DNA of 64,000 nucleotides from an uncultured Draconibacterium sp. (lineage in GTDB: Bacteria; Bacteroidota; Bacteroidia; Bacteroidales; Prolixibacteraceae): assembly GCF_963675585.1 (NCBI RefSeq), contig NZ_OY776414.1, forward strand, positions 971,001 through 1,035,000. Reading direction: 5' to 3'. The position numbers were made by a program, and so were the translations under genes. Shown here piece by piece: positions 26,986 to 35,522 of the stretch (within the stretch, counting starts at the first letter, position 1; each line of letters starts with the position of its first letter). The notes under the pieces were generated by a model that saw only the letters and a program-made list of their open reading frames with translations, did not search any database and had not been told where the DNA came from.

Positions 26986-27852
26986 TACAATAATTTCAGA
27001 AAGTGCCGATTCAATGGTTGGGAAGTTAAATTCAAAATTATTTTCTAAAAGAGCTTCCGGTATCACAGCTGGGCCATGTGTTAAAAGAATTGCTGCTTTT
27101 CCAAATATCAGTTTCAGTAGAATTTCAGGAATAGGAAAAATTGCCGGCCGATGAAGCGATTTTGCCAGTGCTTTGGTAAAATCTTGGTTGTTTATGTTCT
27201 GTGGAGCTACCAGATTAAAAGTTTTACTTGCTGAGCATTCCTCAACAGCCCATACAAAAGCATTTACCAAATCCAGTTCGTGAATGAATGGGAAAGGTTG
27301 ATTTCCTGATGCTATTTTTCCTCCTAAGCCCAATTTAAATGGCAACAATAAGTTGGTAATGGTTTTTGCATTTTTTCCCAAAACCAAACCAATCCGGAAA
27401 ATATTTTGCTGAACTGTGCGCGGAAGTTTGTTTAATGATTTTTCCCAATCAAGAACAACTTTACCCACAAACCCGGTATCAAAATCCGTACTTTTTTCAG
27501 TATGAATTTTCCCTGATTTATAAATACCGATGGCTGAAGCAGAAATGAACTTTAGCGGTCGTTCTTCAGGTTTCATTTGGTTTACCGCTTCAACAAGGTT
27601 TAAAGTTGATGTAATTCGGCTGTCGTAAATTAGTTGTTTGTTTTTTGATGTCCACCTTTGTAAAATAGGTGCGCCGGCCAGGTTGATAAGTACATCACAT
27701 TCTTTTATTTCATTTTGCAGCTCTGCAGGATCGCCGTATAACAACTCACGTTTTACACCTGACACAAGGTGCTGATTATCAAGTAGCTTTTGCGAAATAA
27801 GTTGGCCTAAGTAGCCGTTTATTCCTGTTATTTTAATTTTTAAGCCAGTCAT
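26983..27852 (-). CDS. TIGR01777-family NAD(P)-binding epimerase-like protein
   Basis: A 289-residue atypical short-chain dehydrogenase of the TIGR01777 group (YfcH/SULA-like). The nucleotide loop is GINGYLGQL (about 10-18). Downstream are VLINLAGAPI, FISASAIGIY and the family-specific C-terminal DUF1731-like region (ALAKSLHRPAIFPIPE...LLTHGPAVIPEALL). The substrate of this family is generally unknown, so no reaction is proposed. It converges on pckA and shares its terminator. Confidence 0.85.
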   Translation of the reverse strand: MTGLKIKITGINGYLGQLISQKLLDNQHLVSGVKRELLYGDPAELQNEIKECDVLINLAGAPILQRWTSKNKQLIYDSRITSTLNLVEAVNQMKPEERPLKFISASAIGIYKSGKIHTEKSTDFDTGFVGKVVLDWEKSLNKLPRTVQQNIFRIGLVLGKNAKTITNLLLPFKLGLGGKIASGNQPFPFIHELDLVNAFVWAVEECSASKTFNLVAPQNINNQDFTKALAKSLHRPAIFPIPEILLKLIFGKAAILLTHGPAVIPEALLENNFEFNFPTIESALSEIIV

Positions 27853-27968
27853 GTTCTTCTTTTCTGCAACAAACTACATTATAGATTTATAAATTAAACA
27901 AAAACTTTCCTGATTTAGTTCTTAAAAAGTGTTAATGAAGCTCGCTAATTGTTACTTTTACGGTTTGT

Positions 27969-29753
27969 ATGAGCAGTAGTAGTTTGCATATATTAGCAAG
28001 GTTGCACCGATGGCGTTTGCATCATTTAAGCGAACGCGGATTTATAACAATTCTGAGTATAATTGTTGGTGTACTGGCAGGTGTAGCCGCTGTGATAATA
28101 AAAAATACCGTTTGGCTCACGCAACGTATGGTAAATTCTTTGGTGGTATCCAATGAGGTGGTAAACTACCTTTATTTTGCGCTTCCGGTTGTAGGTATTT
28201 TCCTGGCTATTTTAGTTGTGAAATATGTTGTCCGATCAGAAGTAAGACACGGTATTCCCAACGTGCTGCACAGTATTTCAAAACGCAAAGGGAAAGTTAG
28301 CAATCATAATTTGTATTCGTCGGTAATAACCAGTTCGCTTACCGTAGGTTTTGGCGGATCGGTGGGACTGGAAGGACCAACTGTTGCCACAGGGACAGCC
28401 TGGGGATCGTGGCTGGCGCGTGGATTTCGTTTAAATTATAAGAATACAATATTAATGTTGGCCTGTGCGTGCGCAGGAGCTATGGCTGCCATTTTTAAGG
28501 CGCCCATCGCTGCAATCGTATTTGCTGTTGAAGTAATTATGATCGACCTGACCGTATTTTCGCTGGTGCCACTGTTACTTGCATCGGCATCGGCAGTTGT
28601 TACTTCTTACTTCTTTTTAGGACAAGATGTTTTGTATCCGTTTGAAGTGATCGAAACATTTGCTCTGGAAGATTTACCCTACTATATTTTATTGGGGATT
28701 GCAAGCGGTTTTGTTTCGGTGTATTTCACCAAAATGTATATGTTTTTTGGCGAACAGTTTGATAAATTAAAAAACAACAAGATTCGTTTGGTAGTTGGTG
28801 GAGTAGGATTGGGGATTTTAATTTTTCTTTTTCCTTCGTTATACGGCGAAGGGTACGAAGCAATTAATGAGTGTTTGGCAGGTAACGTGCACTACCTTTT
28901 CGACAATAGTATTTTTTATTCATTTCACGAAGAACTTTGGGTAGCCCTGGTACTTTTAGCCGCAGTTATTTTGTTGAAAATTGTGGCCACATCATTAACT
29001 TTTGGAGCCGGGGGGGTTGGAGGCATTTTCGCACCTACTCTTTTTATGGGCGTAAATACCGGAATGCTTTTCGCCCAACTTGTAAACTGGACCGGTATTC
29101 GACACATAAGTACGCACAATTTTGCACTCATCGGAATGGCTGGTCTTATTGCAGGAGTGCTTCATGCTCCGCTAACGGGTATTTTCCTTATTGCAGATAT
29201 TTCAGGAGGTTACCAATTGTTTGTTCCGTTAATGATTACAGCTACTTTTGCATATCTGATAGTACGTGCCTTTACTCCAAATTCGGTTTATCACATTCAG
29301 CTTGCACGCAGAAATGAGCTGCTTACACACGATAAAGATGCCAATGTTTTACAAATGATGGAAGTGAAGAAATTGATAGAAACCGATTTTGAGATTCTTT
29401 CGCCTGATGCCACTCTAAGAGACTTAACCGTCGCTATTTCGCGAAATCATCGAAATCTGTTTCCTGTTGTTGAGAAAGATGGAACCATGGTGGGGATGTT
29501 AAAAATGGATGATGTAAGAGAGATGATTTTTAATCATGAATTGTACGATAAAGTAAAAATAAGTGAGTTGATGTATATGCCTGAATATCATATCGACCCC
29601 AATGACAACATGGAAGTTGTTGCCAATAAATTTGAATCCTCAGGAAGATATAACCTGGCTGTAATTGAAGATGGTAAGTACATTGGTTTTATTTCAAGAG
29701 CAAAAGCATTTACCAGGTACCGAAAACAAATTATTGATGTTTCCCATGTTTAA
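27969..29753 (+). CDS. ClC-family chloride channel/transporter with CBS pair (copy 1)
   Basis: A 594-residue ClC protein: about ten to twelve membrane helices (residues 25-435) followed by two CBS domains (about 465-590). The anion pathway motifs are recognisable. GGSVGLEGPT contains the gating glutamate, GAGGVGGIFAPTLF corresponds to the GxFxP filter segment, and RHGIPN takes the place of the usual GSGIP. The second half of the first CBS domain has NLFPVVEKDG, typical of nucleotide-binding CBS pairs. Whether it is a channel or a chloride/proton antiporter cannot be told by eye. It overlaps a paralogue by 8 bases. Confidence 0.92.
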   Translation: MSSSSLHILARLHRWRLHHLSERGFITILSIIVGVLAGVAAVIIKNTVWLTQRMVNSLVVSNEVVNYLYFALPVVGIFLAILVVKYVVRSEVRHGIPNVLHSISKRKGKVSNHNLYSSVITSSLTVGFGGSVGLEGPTVATGTAWGSWLARGFRLNYKNTILMLACACAGAMAAIFKAPIAAIVFAVEVIMIDLTVFSLVPLLLASASAVVTSYFFLGQDVLYPFEVIETFALEDLPYYILLGIASGFVSVYFTKMYMFFGEQFDKLKNNKIRLVVGGVGLGILIFLFPSLYGEGYEAINECLAGNVHYLFDNSIFYSFHEELWVALVLLAAVILLKIVATSLTFGAGGVGGIFAPTLFMGVNTGMLFAQLVNWTGIRHISTHNFALIGMAGLIAGVLHAPLTGIFLIADISGGYQLFVPLMITATFAYLIVRAFTPNSVYHIQLARRNELLTHDKDANVLQMMEVKKLIETDFEILSPDATLRDLTVAISRNHRNLFPVVEKDGTMVGMLKMDDVREMIFNHELYDKVKISELMYMPEYHIDPNDNMEVVANKFESSGRYNLAVIEDGKYIGFISRAKAFTRYRKQIIDVSHV

Positions 29754-31542
29754 ACGTTTTTTTATTAATGGTCCAAAAGACCTGTTAAACAGGCTGGTTG
29801 CCTGGAGAATTGCTTCTATATCGGAACGCAATTTCTTGTATTTACTGAGCTTTATTGTTGGCATTTTTAGTGGTTTGGCAGCTTTGTTACTTAAAAATCT
29901 GATTCATTTTGTAGCAAAAGAATTAACCACATTAATTTATGTCGATGGATTTAGTTATTTGTATTTGCTGTATCCGTTTATTGGAATTTTGCTTACTGTT
30001 CTTTTTGTAAAATATATTATTCGCGATAATATCGGACATGGAGTTTCAAAAATTCTTTTTGCCATTTCGCGTAAAGGAAGTAAGATAAAGCCACACAATA
30101 ATTATTCTTCAATGATTGCGAGTTCGTTGACCATTGGTTTTGGAGGATCAGTAGGAGCAGAGGCCCCAATTGTGCTAACCGGTGCTTCAATCGGATCGAA
30201 CCTGGCACGGATTTTTAAATTAAGATATAAATACATCACTTTAATGGTTGCCTGTGGTTCTGCCGGAGCAATTGCAGGAATTTTTAATGCACCCATGGCA
30301 GGTATCGTTTTTACGCTGGAAGTATTAATGATCGACTTAACCATGGCTTTTTTAATTCCCTTACTAATATCATCTGTTACAGCAACTGTATTGTCGTATT
30401 TTTTTATGGGCGATGCAGTATTACTTCGATTTACTGCTGTGGCTCCGTTTGATATCCATTACATCTGGATTTATATTCTGGTTGGTATTTTTACCGGATT
30501 ACTTGGCTTCTACTTTACCCGTACTTCCATGTTTCTCGAAAGTCGTTTCTCCGGAATTAAAAATTGGTTTTGGAGAGCTTTAATCGGAGCTTTTATTTTA
30601 GGTATTCTGATTTATATTTTTCCACCGCTTTGGGGAGAAGGATACGACAGTATCAGCGATGTTTTTAATAACCAGGGAGCAGAATTATTAAACAACTCCT
30701 TGTTTGAACAATGGAAAGATAATCCATATGCTATTTTAATTGTAATTGGTGGTATTTTGTTATTTAAAGTTGCCGCAACTGCTGCAACTACAGGTGCCGG
30801 TGGAAATGGCGGAATTTTTGCGCCAACACTTTTTACGGGTGCAATTGCCGGATATTTTTTGGTTAAGCTTTTAAATACAGTATTTGAATTGGGGGTGCCT
30901 GAAAACAATTTTGCATTAGCCGGAATGGCCGGAATGATGGCTGCGGTGATGCATGCACCGCTTACCGGAATTTTCCTTACAGCTGAAATAACGGGTGGCT
31001 ATGGCATGTTTATTCCGTTACTGATAACTTCAACGGTAGCCTACGTAACAATAATGCGTTTCGAACCTCATTCAATTTATACAAAACGATTGGCTCAAAC
31101 CGGCGAATTAATCACCCATCACAAAGATAAGGCTGTTCTTCGCTCAATGGATTTGAAAAATCTGATCGAAAATGATTTTGAAATTCTTTCACCGGATGCC
31201 AGTTTAAGAGACCTGGTAAAAGCAGTTTCAAAATCGGATAGAAACCTCTTCCCAATTGTTGATAAGGATGGCTACCTGAAAGGAATGCTAAAACTCTCGA
31301 AAGTTAAAAACCTTATTTTTGAACCCGATCTTTACGACAAGGTGATGGTAAAGGATTTAATGTTTATGCCGGAGTTTTACATTTCGTCAAGCGACTCAAT
31401 GGAAACTGTTGCTAAAAAGTTTGAAACATCAAACCGTTATAATTTGGCCGTTATTGATGATGGCAAGTATTTAGGTTTTATTTCCAGGGCAGTTGTGTTT
31501 TCAAATTACAGAAAGACACTCGAGTATTTCTCACACGAATAA
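29746..31542 (+). CDS. ClC-family chloride channel/transporter with CBS pair (copy 2)
   Basis: A 598-residue paralogue of the preceding gene. The ATG at 29746 is chosen because it aligns with the start of copy 1; the frame stays open upstream into that gene. Motifs: GHGVSKI at the first filter position (Pro replaced by Ser), GGSVGAEAPI with the gating glutamate, and GAGGNGGIFAPTLF. A C-terminal CBS pair is present (NLFPIVDKDG, NLAVIDDGKYLGFISR). The start lies inside the last codons of copy 1, so translation is likely coupled. ClC proteins are dimers, so a heterodimer is possible. Confidence 0.92.
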   Translation: MFKRFFINGPKDLLNRLVAWRIASISERNFLYLLSFIVGIFSGLAALLLKNLIHFVAKELTTLIYVDGFSYLYLLYPFIGILLTVLFVKYIIRDNIGHGVSKILFAISRKGSKIKPHNNYSSMIASSLTIGFGGSVGAEAPIVLTGASIGSNLARIFKLRYKYITLMVACGSAGAIAGIFNAPMAGIVFTLEVLMIDLTMAFLIPLLISSVTATVLSYFFMGDAVLLRFTAVAPFDIHYIWIYILVGIFTGLLGFYFTRTSMFLESRFSGIKNWFWRALIGAFILGILIYIFPPLWGEGYDSISDVFNNQGAELLNNSLFEQWKDNPYAILIVIGGILLFKVAATAATTGAGGNGGIFAPTLFTGAIAGYFLVKLLNTVFELGVPENNFALAGMAGMMAAVMHAPLTGIFLTAEITGGYGMFIPLLITSTVAYVTIMRFEPHSIYTKRLAQTGELITHHKDKAVLRSMDLKNLIENDFEILSPDASLRDLVKAVSKSDRNLFPIVDKDGYLKGMLKLSKVKNLIFEPDLYDKVMVKDLMFMPEFYISSSDSMETVAKKFETSNRYNLAVIDDGKYLGFISRAVVFSNYRKTLEYFSHE

Positions 31543-31570
31543 CACTCCTGAAATCATTTTGAGCTGACAC

Positions 31571-31598
31571 TTGTGTTTGTTATTTGGAGTTAATTTTG
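31571..31598 (+). promoter_or_regulatory. Promoter of the glycosylasparaginase gene
   Basis: TTG at 31571-31573 and TAATTTTG at 31591-31598 are separated by 17 bases, within the range reported for Flavobacterium promoters (TTG, 17-23 bases, TAnnTTTG). Transcription would start about 30 bases before the ATG. Confidence 0.55.
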
Positions 31599-31635
31599 TT
31601 TTCTTTCAACAAAATAATTGTAAAACCTGATTGTC

Positions 31636-32631
31636 ATGATTTCACGTCGTTCGTTTATTGCAAAAAGTACATTGGTTGTAACGGGAGCCGGTTTAAATTC
31701 CAAGGTATTTTCAAATTCAGTACTTCAAAGTGCTTCAAAGTTTCCTGTTGTAATTTCCACATGGAATCATGGAATGCCTGCAAACGAGGCAGCATGGGAA
31801 ATTCTGGAATCCGGCGGCCATTCACTCGATGCAGTGGAGGCAGGTGTGCGGGTTCCTGAAGGTGATCCGAATGTGATAACGGTTGGGAAAGGCGGCATCC
31901 CTGATGCAAGTGGAAAAGTAACTTTGGATGCCTGTATTATGGACGAAAAAGGTCGTGCGGGAAGCGTAACGTATCTCGAGCACATTGTACACCCTGTTTC
32001 TGTTGCCCGCTTGGTTATGGAGAAAACGCCCCACGTAATGTTGAGTGGAAAAGGTGCATTAAAATTTGCTTTGGACAACGGTTTTAGTAAAGAAAAACTG
32101 CTGACCAAAAAGCGAAAGGAAGAATGGAAGAAATGGAAAAAGGAGCAGAAAGAATTTAGCAATCAGATTAATATTGAGAACGTTACTGAAGACAATCACG
32201 ATACCATTGGAATGCTTGCAATTGATGAACAAGGACGTATTTCGGGGGCATGCACAACCAGTGGAATGGGCTATAAAATGCCCGGAAGGGTGGGAGACTC
32301 TCCCATAATAGGAGCCGGCCTTTTTGTTGATGGGGAAGTAGGAGGTGCCACAGCTACCGGATCGGGAGAGTTGGTTATGAAAACACTCGGGTCGTTTTTG
32401 GTGGTTGAATTAATGCGCAACGGAATGTCGCCATCGCGTGCCTGTGAAGAAGCCGTAAAACGAATTGCCAAAAAAATTCCAAACTATCAGCAACACCAAA
32501 TAGGATACATCGCTTTAAATACAAAAGGTGAATATGGATCTTTTTGTATTAATGCAGGATTTAACTATGCTCTGAAAACTCCTGATAAAACGGAACTGGT
32601 TGATGCCGAAGCCTGGTTGAAGAAATTGTAA
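31636..32631 (+). CDS. Exported N4-(beta-N-acetylglucosaminyl)-L-asparaginase (glycosylasparaginase)
   Basis: A 331-residue Ntn-hydrolase that cuts the bond between asparagine and GlcNAc of N-glycans and self-processes at an internal threonine. The cleavage site HDTIGM is intact, with Thr190 becoming the N-terminal nucleophile. The beta-subunit motifs GRVGDSPIIGAG and GGATATGSGE follow. The alpha-subunit start NHGMPANEAAWEILE also matches Elizabethkingia glycosylasparaginase. The N terminus carries a twin-arginine-type signal (ISRRSFIAK, then a hydrophobic stretch), so export by Tat is likely. Standing alone with its own promoter and terminator, it probably scavenges glycopeptides. Confidence 0.92.
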   Translation: MISRRSFIAKSTLVVTGAGLNSKVFSNSVLQSASKFPVVISTWNHGMPANEAAWEILESGGHSLDAVEAGVRVPEGDPNVITVGKGGIPDASGKVTLDACIMDEKGRAGSVTYLEHIVHPVSVARLVMEKTPHVMLSGKGALKFALDNGFSKEKLLTKKRKEEWKKWKKEQKEFSNQINIENVTEDNHDTIGMLAIDEQGRISGACTTSGMGYKMPGRVGDSPIIGAGLFVDGEVGGATATGSGELVMKTLGSFLVVELMRNGMSPSRACEEAVKRIAKKIPNYQQHQIGYIALNTKGEYGSFCINAGFNYALKTPDKTELVDAEAWLKKL

Positions 32632-32637
32632 TAAGAT

Positions 32638-32671
32638 AAAAAAAGGTGCTTAAAAATAAGCACCTTTTTTT
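32638..32671. terminator. Bidirectional terminator between glycosylasparaginase and RRM genes
   Basis: AAGGTGCTTA and TAAGCACCTT (core 32643-32666) are flanked by A and T runs on both sides, giving a stem usable from both directions. Confidence 0.9.
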
Positions 32672-32693
32672 AATTATCTTTTGAAATCGTAGT

Positions 32694-33158
32694 TTACCAA
32701 CGATTACCGCCACGATCACCACCGCGGTCGCTGTTGTAGCCGCCACCGCCTCTGCGGTCACCACCACCTCTGCGATCACCACCACCACCACGACGATCAC
32801 CGCCGTCGCGATTGTAACCACCGCCACCGCCACGGTTGTAACCACCGCCGCCGCCGCCACGGTTAAAACCGCCGCCGCCACCGCGATTGAATCCGCCGCC
32901 GCCACGTGGACGTTCTGATGGAGGATTAGCTTCTTTTACCACGATTTGTTTTCCGTCAACTTCTGAGTCATTCAACGCTGCAATAGCTGCGTTTGCTTCT
33001 TCGTCGTTTGGCATTTCAACAAAACCAAAACCTTTCGAGTTTCCTGTTTCTCTGTCAAAAATAACTTTTGCAGATGCAACTTCTCCGTGAGCAGAGAATA
33101 ATTCTTGTAAGTCATCACCAGTTGTTGATGAACTTAACTTTGCAACAAATAAATTCAT
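32694..33158 (-). CDS. RNA-binding protein with RRM domain and RGG-like glycine/arginine tail
   Basis: A 154-residue protein: one RRM domain (residues 1-78) with RNP2 LFVAKL (3-8) and RNP1 KGFGFVEM (42-49), then a low-complexity tail (about 84-154) of repeated GGGGFNRGG, GGGYNRGG and GDRRGG units. Such small RRM proteins are common in Bacteroidota and Cyanobacteria and act as RNA chaperones or regulators, sometimes in cold response. The tail resembles RGG boxes, which bind RNA loosely and may drive condensation. The gene has an unusually hairpin-rich leader (33201-33365), which is a plausible target for the protein itself. The specific targets are unknown. Confidence 0.93.
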   Translation of the reverse strand: MNLFVAKLSSSTTGDDLQELFSAHGEVASAKVIFDRETGNSKGFGFVEMPNDEEANAAIAALNDSEVDGKQIVVKEANPPSERPRGGGGFNRGGGGGFNRGGGGGGYNRGGGGGYNRDGGDRRGGGGDRRGGGDRRGGGGYNSDRGGDRGGNRW

Positions 33159-33200
33159 AAAAAAATAGAAAAATATAAATGTATAAATAGTAATTAATAA

Positions 33201-33365
33201 GTAGTTCTAATAGAACTACCTGTTTTTTAGAACTTTAATTGATAAAAAGAACGTTTTAGAAATTAAAACGGAAAATCACAATGTCGTGGTAATGTGAAAT
33301 TGAATTAAATTCTATATACAAATAAAAGTCTTATTTGTCAGATAAACACTAAAATTGTAGTGTTT
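33201..33365 (-). promoter_or_regulatory. Hairpin-rich leader region of the RRM gene
   Basis: In the 359-base gap before the RRM gene there are four perfect short hairpins: GTAGTTCT/AGAACTAC (33201-33219, loop 3), CGTTTTA/TAAAACG (33252-33270, loop 5), ACAAATAA/TTATTTGT (33318-33338, loop 5) and AAACACTA/TAGTGTTT (33344-33365, loop 6). No TAnnTTTG box was found here on the minus strand, so the promoter is not located. The structures may be an autoregulatory RNA leader or simply operators. 33366-33391 holds nothing else. Confidence 0.5.
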
Positions 33366-33391
33366 TTTAGCTAATTTCTGAAAAAAACTAC

Positions 33392-33421
33392 AAAAAAAGA
33401 ACCTTCCCGAAAGAAGGTTCT
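33392..33421 (-). terminator. Terminator of the cytidylate-kinase-like gene
   Basis: AGAACCTTC (33398-33406) and GAAGGTTCT (33413-33421) form a perfect 9-bp stem. On the minus strand it is followed by seven T, 97 bases after the stop of the gene at 33518. Confidence 0.88.
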
Positions 33422-33517
33422 GGTAAGGTGAGATTAAAGTATTTGTTTCTCCTGATTTTCAGGAGATTAATTTCATACAAAAAAAGCGTTTTTAGCCGGT
33501 TTTAAAAATATTTAATT

Positions 33518-34240
33518 TTAATATTCGGCATGTTGCGAAATAATTTTTTTATTTCTCAGAATATTTATAACCGCATCAACTATCTGATCGTCTTCCAGTG
33601 AAGCATAATTAAATATTACATCAAAATCGTTGTTCTCGGCTTTTCTGCCTATAATTTTTTCGATAAATGAATCACGTTTAGCGTCGGCTTTGTTTATATA
33701 TGCAGCTGCTTCAGCCTGGCTAAAATCTTTTATTTGCATTATTCTGTTGATTCTCCATTCAGTAGGAGCTTCAAGCCTTATGTTGAGTTTATTGGGTACA
33801 TCTTTAAGGATAACACCGGCCGATCGTCCAACGATGATAGTACGTCCCCGGTTGGCTAGTCGGCAAATAATTCCTTTTAGTGTTTGTATTAAATGTTCGT
33901 CAGATATGTCGTAAATGGTTTCTGTGGTAAATGCACGTGCAACTTCATTTAATAAACTAATGGCTTCTTTTGCATCTTCAAAATTACCGCTGTTTATTTC
34001 TTCAATCATTTCCTGCACTGCCTCCGAAAAAACATCTTTGTTTACCCATTGCCAAACCACATCGGTTTTGGTTTCCGACATGTAACTGTATCCTGTTAGA
34101 ATTTTCGAAAGTTTAATTGCAAGTCGTTGTGCCGAGCATCCGGCCTGTCGCGAGATGGTAATAAACGGACCTGGAAAATCACCGGTTTCGAGGTTTATAC
34201 ATTTAAAATGATTTAAATAGTTATTCATAAATTTTTCCAT
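33518..34240 (-). CDS. Cytidylate kinase-like family protein
   Basis: A 240-residue P-loop nucleotide-kinase-like protein of the cytidylate kinase-like family. The modified phosphate loop is ITISRQAGCSAQRLA (about 27-41), followed by a GRSAGVIL segment (about 138-145), the family's hallmark, and a lid region RIMQIKDFSQAEAAAYINK. It differs from the housekeeping Cmk in its P-loop and overall sequence, so it should not be called cmk without evidence. Stand-alone proteins of this family have no settled function. There is an in-frame second ATG four codons in; the first is used. Confidence 0.8.
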   Translation of the reverse strand: MEKFMNNYLNHFKCINLETGDFPGPFITISRQAGCSAQRLAIKLSKILTGYSYMSETKTDVVWQWVNKDVFSEAVQEMIEEINSGNFEDAKEAISLLNEVARAFTTETIYDISDEHLIQTLKGIICRLANRGRTIIVGRSAGVILKDVPNKLNIRLEAPTEWRINRIMQIKDFSQAEAAAYINKADAKRDSFIEKIIGRKAENNDFDVIFNYASLEDDQIVDAVINILRNKKIISQHAEY

Positions 34241-34411
34241 ACCTCAGGTTTTAAGTAACTGGTTATGTTTGATTTATTCGAAGTTACAATCAAATATTCT
34301 TTAATTGATGGATATGTGTTATACAATAGCAGATAATTCAGATGTTTTTCAACAACTTTATTAATATCTCTTGAAAAACATTACTTTTAGTTTTCATAAA
34401 AAATATTGATT

Positions 34412-35458
34412 ATGACTCATCCAATTAAAACTGCGATAGCTTCATTTGGTATGTCGGGGCAGGTTTTTCATGGCCCCTTATTAAAAGTCAACAGCGGCTT
34501 CGAAGTTGTTTCTGTATTTGAAAGAAGTAAAAATATTTCAGAAAAATTATTTCCCGAAGCACGGATTGTAAGAACTTATGACGAGCTTCTGAATGATTCA
34601 GCAATCGAATTAATTATTGTAAACACACCCGATGTTTTTCATTTTGAAATGGCAAAACAGGCCATTTTGCATGGGAAGCATGTGGTTGTTGAGAAACCTC
34701 TTGCACAAAAAAGTGATGAAGGTGCTGAACTAATTCGTTTGGCAAAAGAGAAGGGGCTTGTATTTACTGTGTTTCAAAACAGAAGATGGGACAACGATTT
34801 CAGAACGGTGAAGAAAGTAATTGAGGAAGCCAAATTCGGGCGATTAATTGAATTTGAATCACATTTCGACAGATACCGAACCTACATTGCACCTGATACA
34901 TGGAAAGAAGAAGGAGATGAGTACTCGGGTGTTTTGTACAATTTGGGCTCGCACATGATTGACCAGGTGTATGTATTGTTTGGCATGCCCAAAGCGGTTA
35001 CAGCACATTTGCGAATTGTCAGAAAAAATGGCGTAGTAACCGATTATTACGATATAAGACTGGAATATGAAGGTTTTGCTGCTCTGGTAAAATGCTCGTA
35101 TCTGGTAAAAGATCCCGGACCACGTTACACCATTCATGGCGAATATGGAACTTTTTACAAATCGGGTCTTGATCCGCAGGAAGAAATGTTAAAAGAGGGA
35201 CATTTGCCAAACGAAGAAAACTGGGGTACCGAAGAGCCGGAAGAGTGGGGAACGTTACTTTACGAAGAAGATGGCGAAGATGTGGAAGAACTGGTTGAAA
35301 CTGTTTCCGGAGATTACAATATATTTTATAATAATGTTTACGACGCCATTCGAAACGGAGCCAAACTGTTGGTAAAACCTGAAGAAACAGTGGATGTACT
35401 AAAAATACTTGAAACTTGTTTGATTAGTAACAAAGAGAAACGTACGATTATTTTATAA
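34412..35458 (+). CDS. Gfo/Idh/MocA-family oxidoreductase
   Basis: A 348-residue NAD(P)-dependent oxidoreductase. An N-terminal Rossmann domain (IASFGMSGQVFHGPLL) is followed by VVVEKPLAQK, the family's EKP motif, and a C-terminal alpha/beta domain (about 125-348). The sequence resembles the YdgJ/YvaA-like oxidoreductase subgroup that acts on sugars or inositol-like compounds; the actual substrate is not predictable. ATG 34412 is preferred to a TTG two codons earlier. No sugar catabolic cluster surrounds it. A very strong hairpin terminator separates it from the converging reductase gene. Confidence 0.9.
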   Translation: MTHPIKTAIASFGMSGQVFHGPLLKVNSGFEVVSVFERSKNISEKLFPEARIVRTYDELLNDSAIELIIVNTPDVFHFEMAKQAILHGKHVVVEKPLAQKSDEGAELIRLAKEKGLVFTVFQNRRWDNDFRTVKKVIEEAKFGRLIEFESHFDRYRTYIAPDTWKEEGDEYSGVLYNLGSHMIDQVYVLFGMPKAVTAHLRIVRKNGVVTDYYDIRLEYEGFAALVKCSYLVKDPGPRYTIHGEYGTFYKSGLDPQEEMLKEGHLPNEENWGTEEPEEWGTLLYEEDGEDVEELVETVSGDYNIFYNNVYDAIRNGAKLLVKPEETVDVLKILETCLISNKEKRTIIL

Positions 35459-35470
35459 TTGGATTAGAAA

Positions 35471-35511
35471 AAATGCGGGATGTGAAATCAGTTTCACATC
35501 CCGCATTTTTT
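35471..35511. terminator. Bidirectional terminator, 17-bp perfect stem
   Basis: AAATGCGGGATGTGAAA (35471-35487) pairs perfectly with TTTCACATCCCGCATTT (35492-35508) around a TCAG loop. T runs occur on both strands, so it serves the Gfo/Idh gene and the aldo/keto reductase gene. Confidence 0.95.
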
Positions 35512-35522
35512 GTTGAAATAAA

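Noticed and set aside
32700-32905. Short repeated GC-rich units resembling a repeat array, with an alanine/valine-rich frame on the same strand
   Set aside because: They encode the Gly/Arg-rich tail of the RRM protein in the correct frame; the units vary, have no spacers and are not a CRISPR or mobile array.
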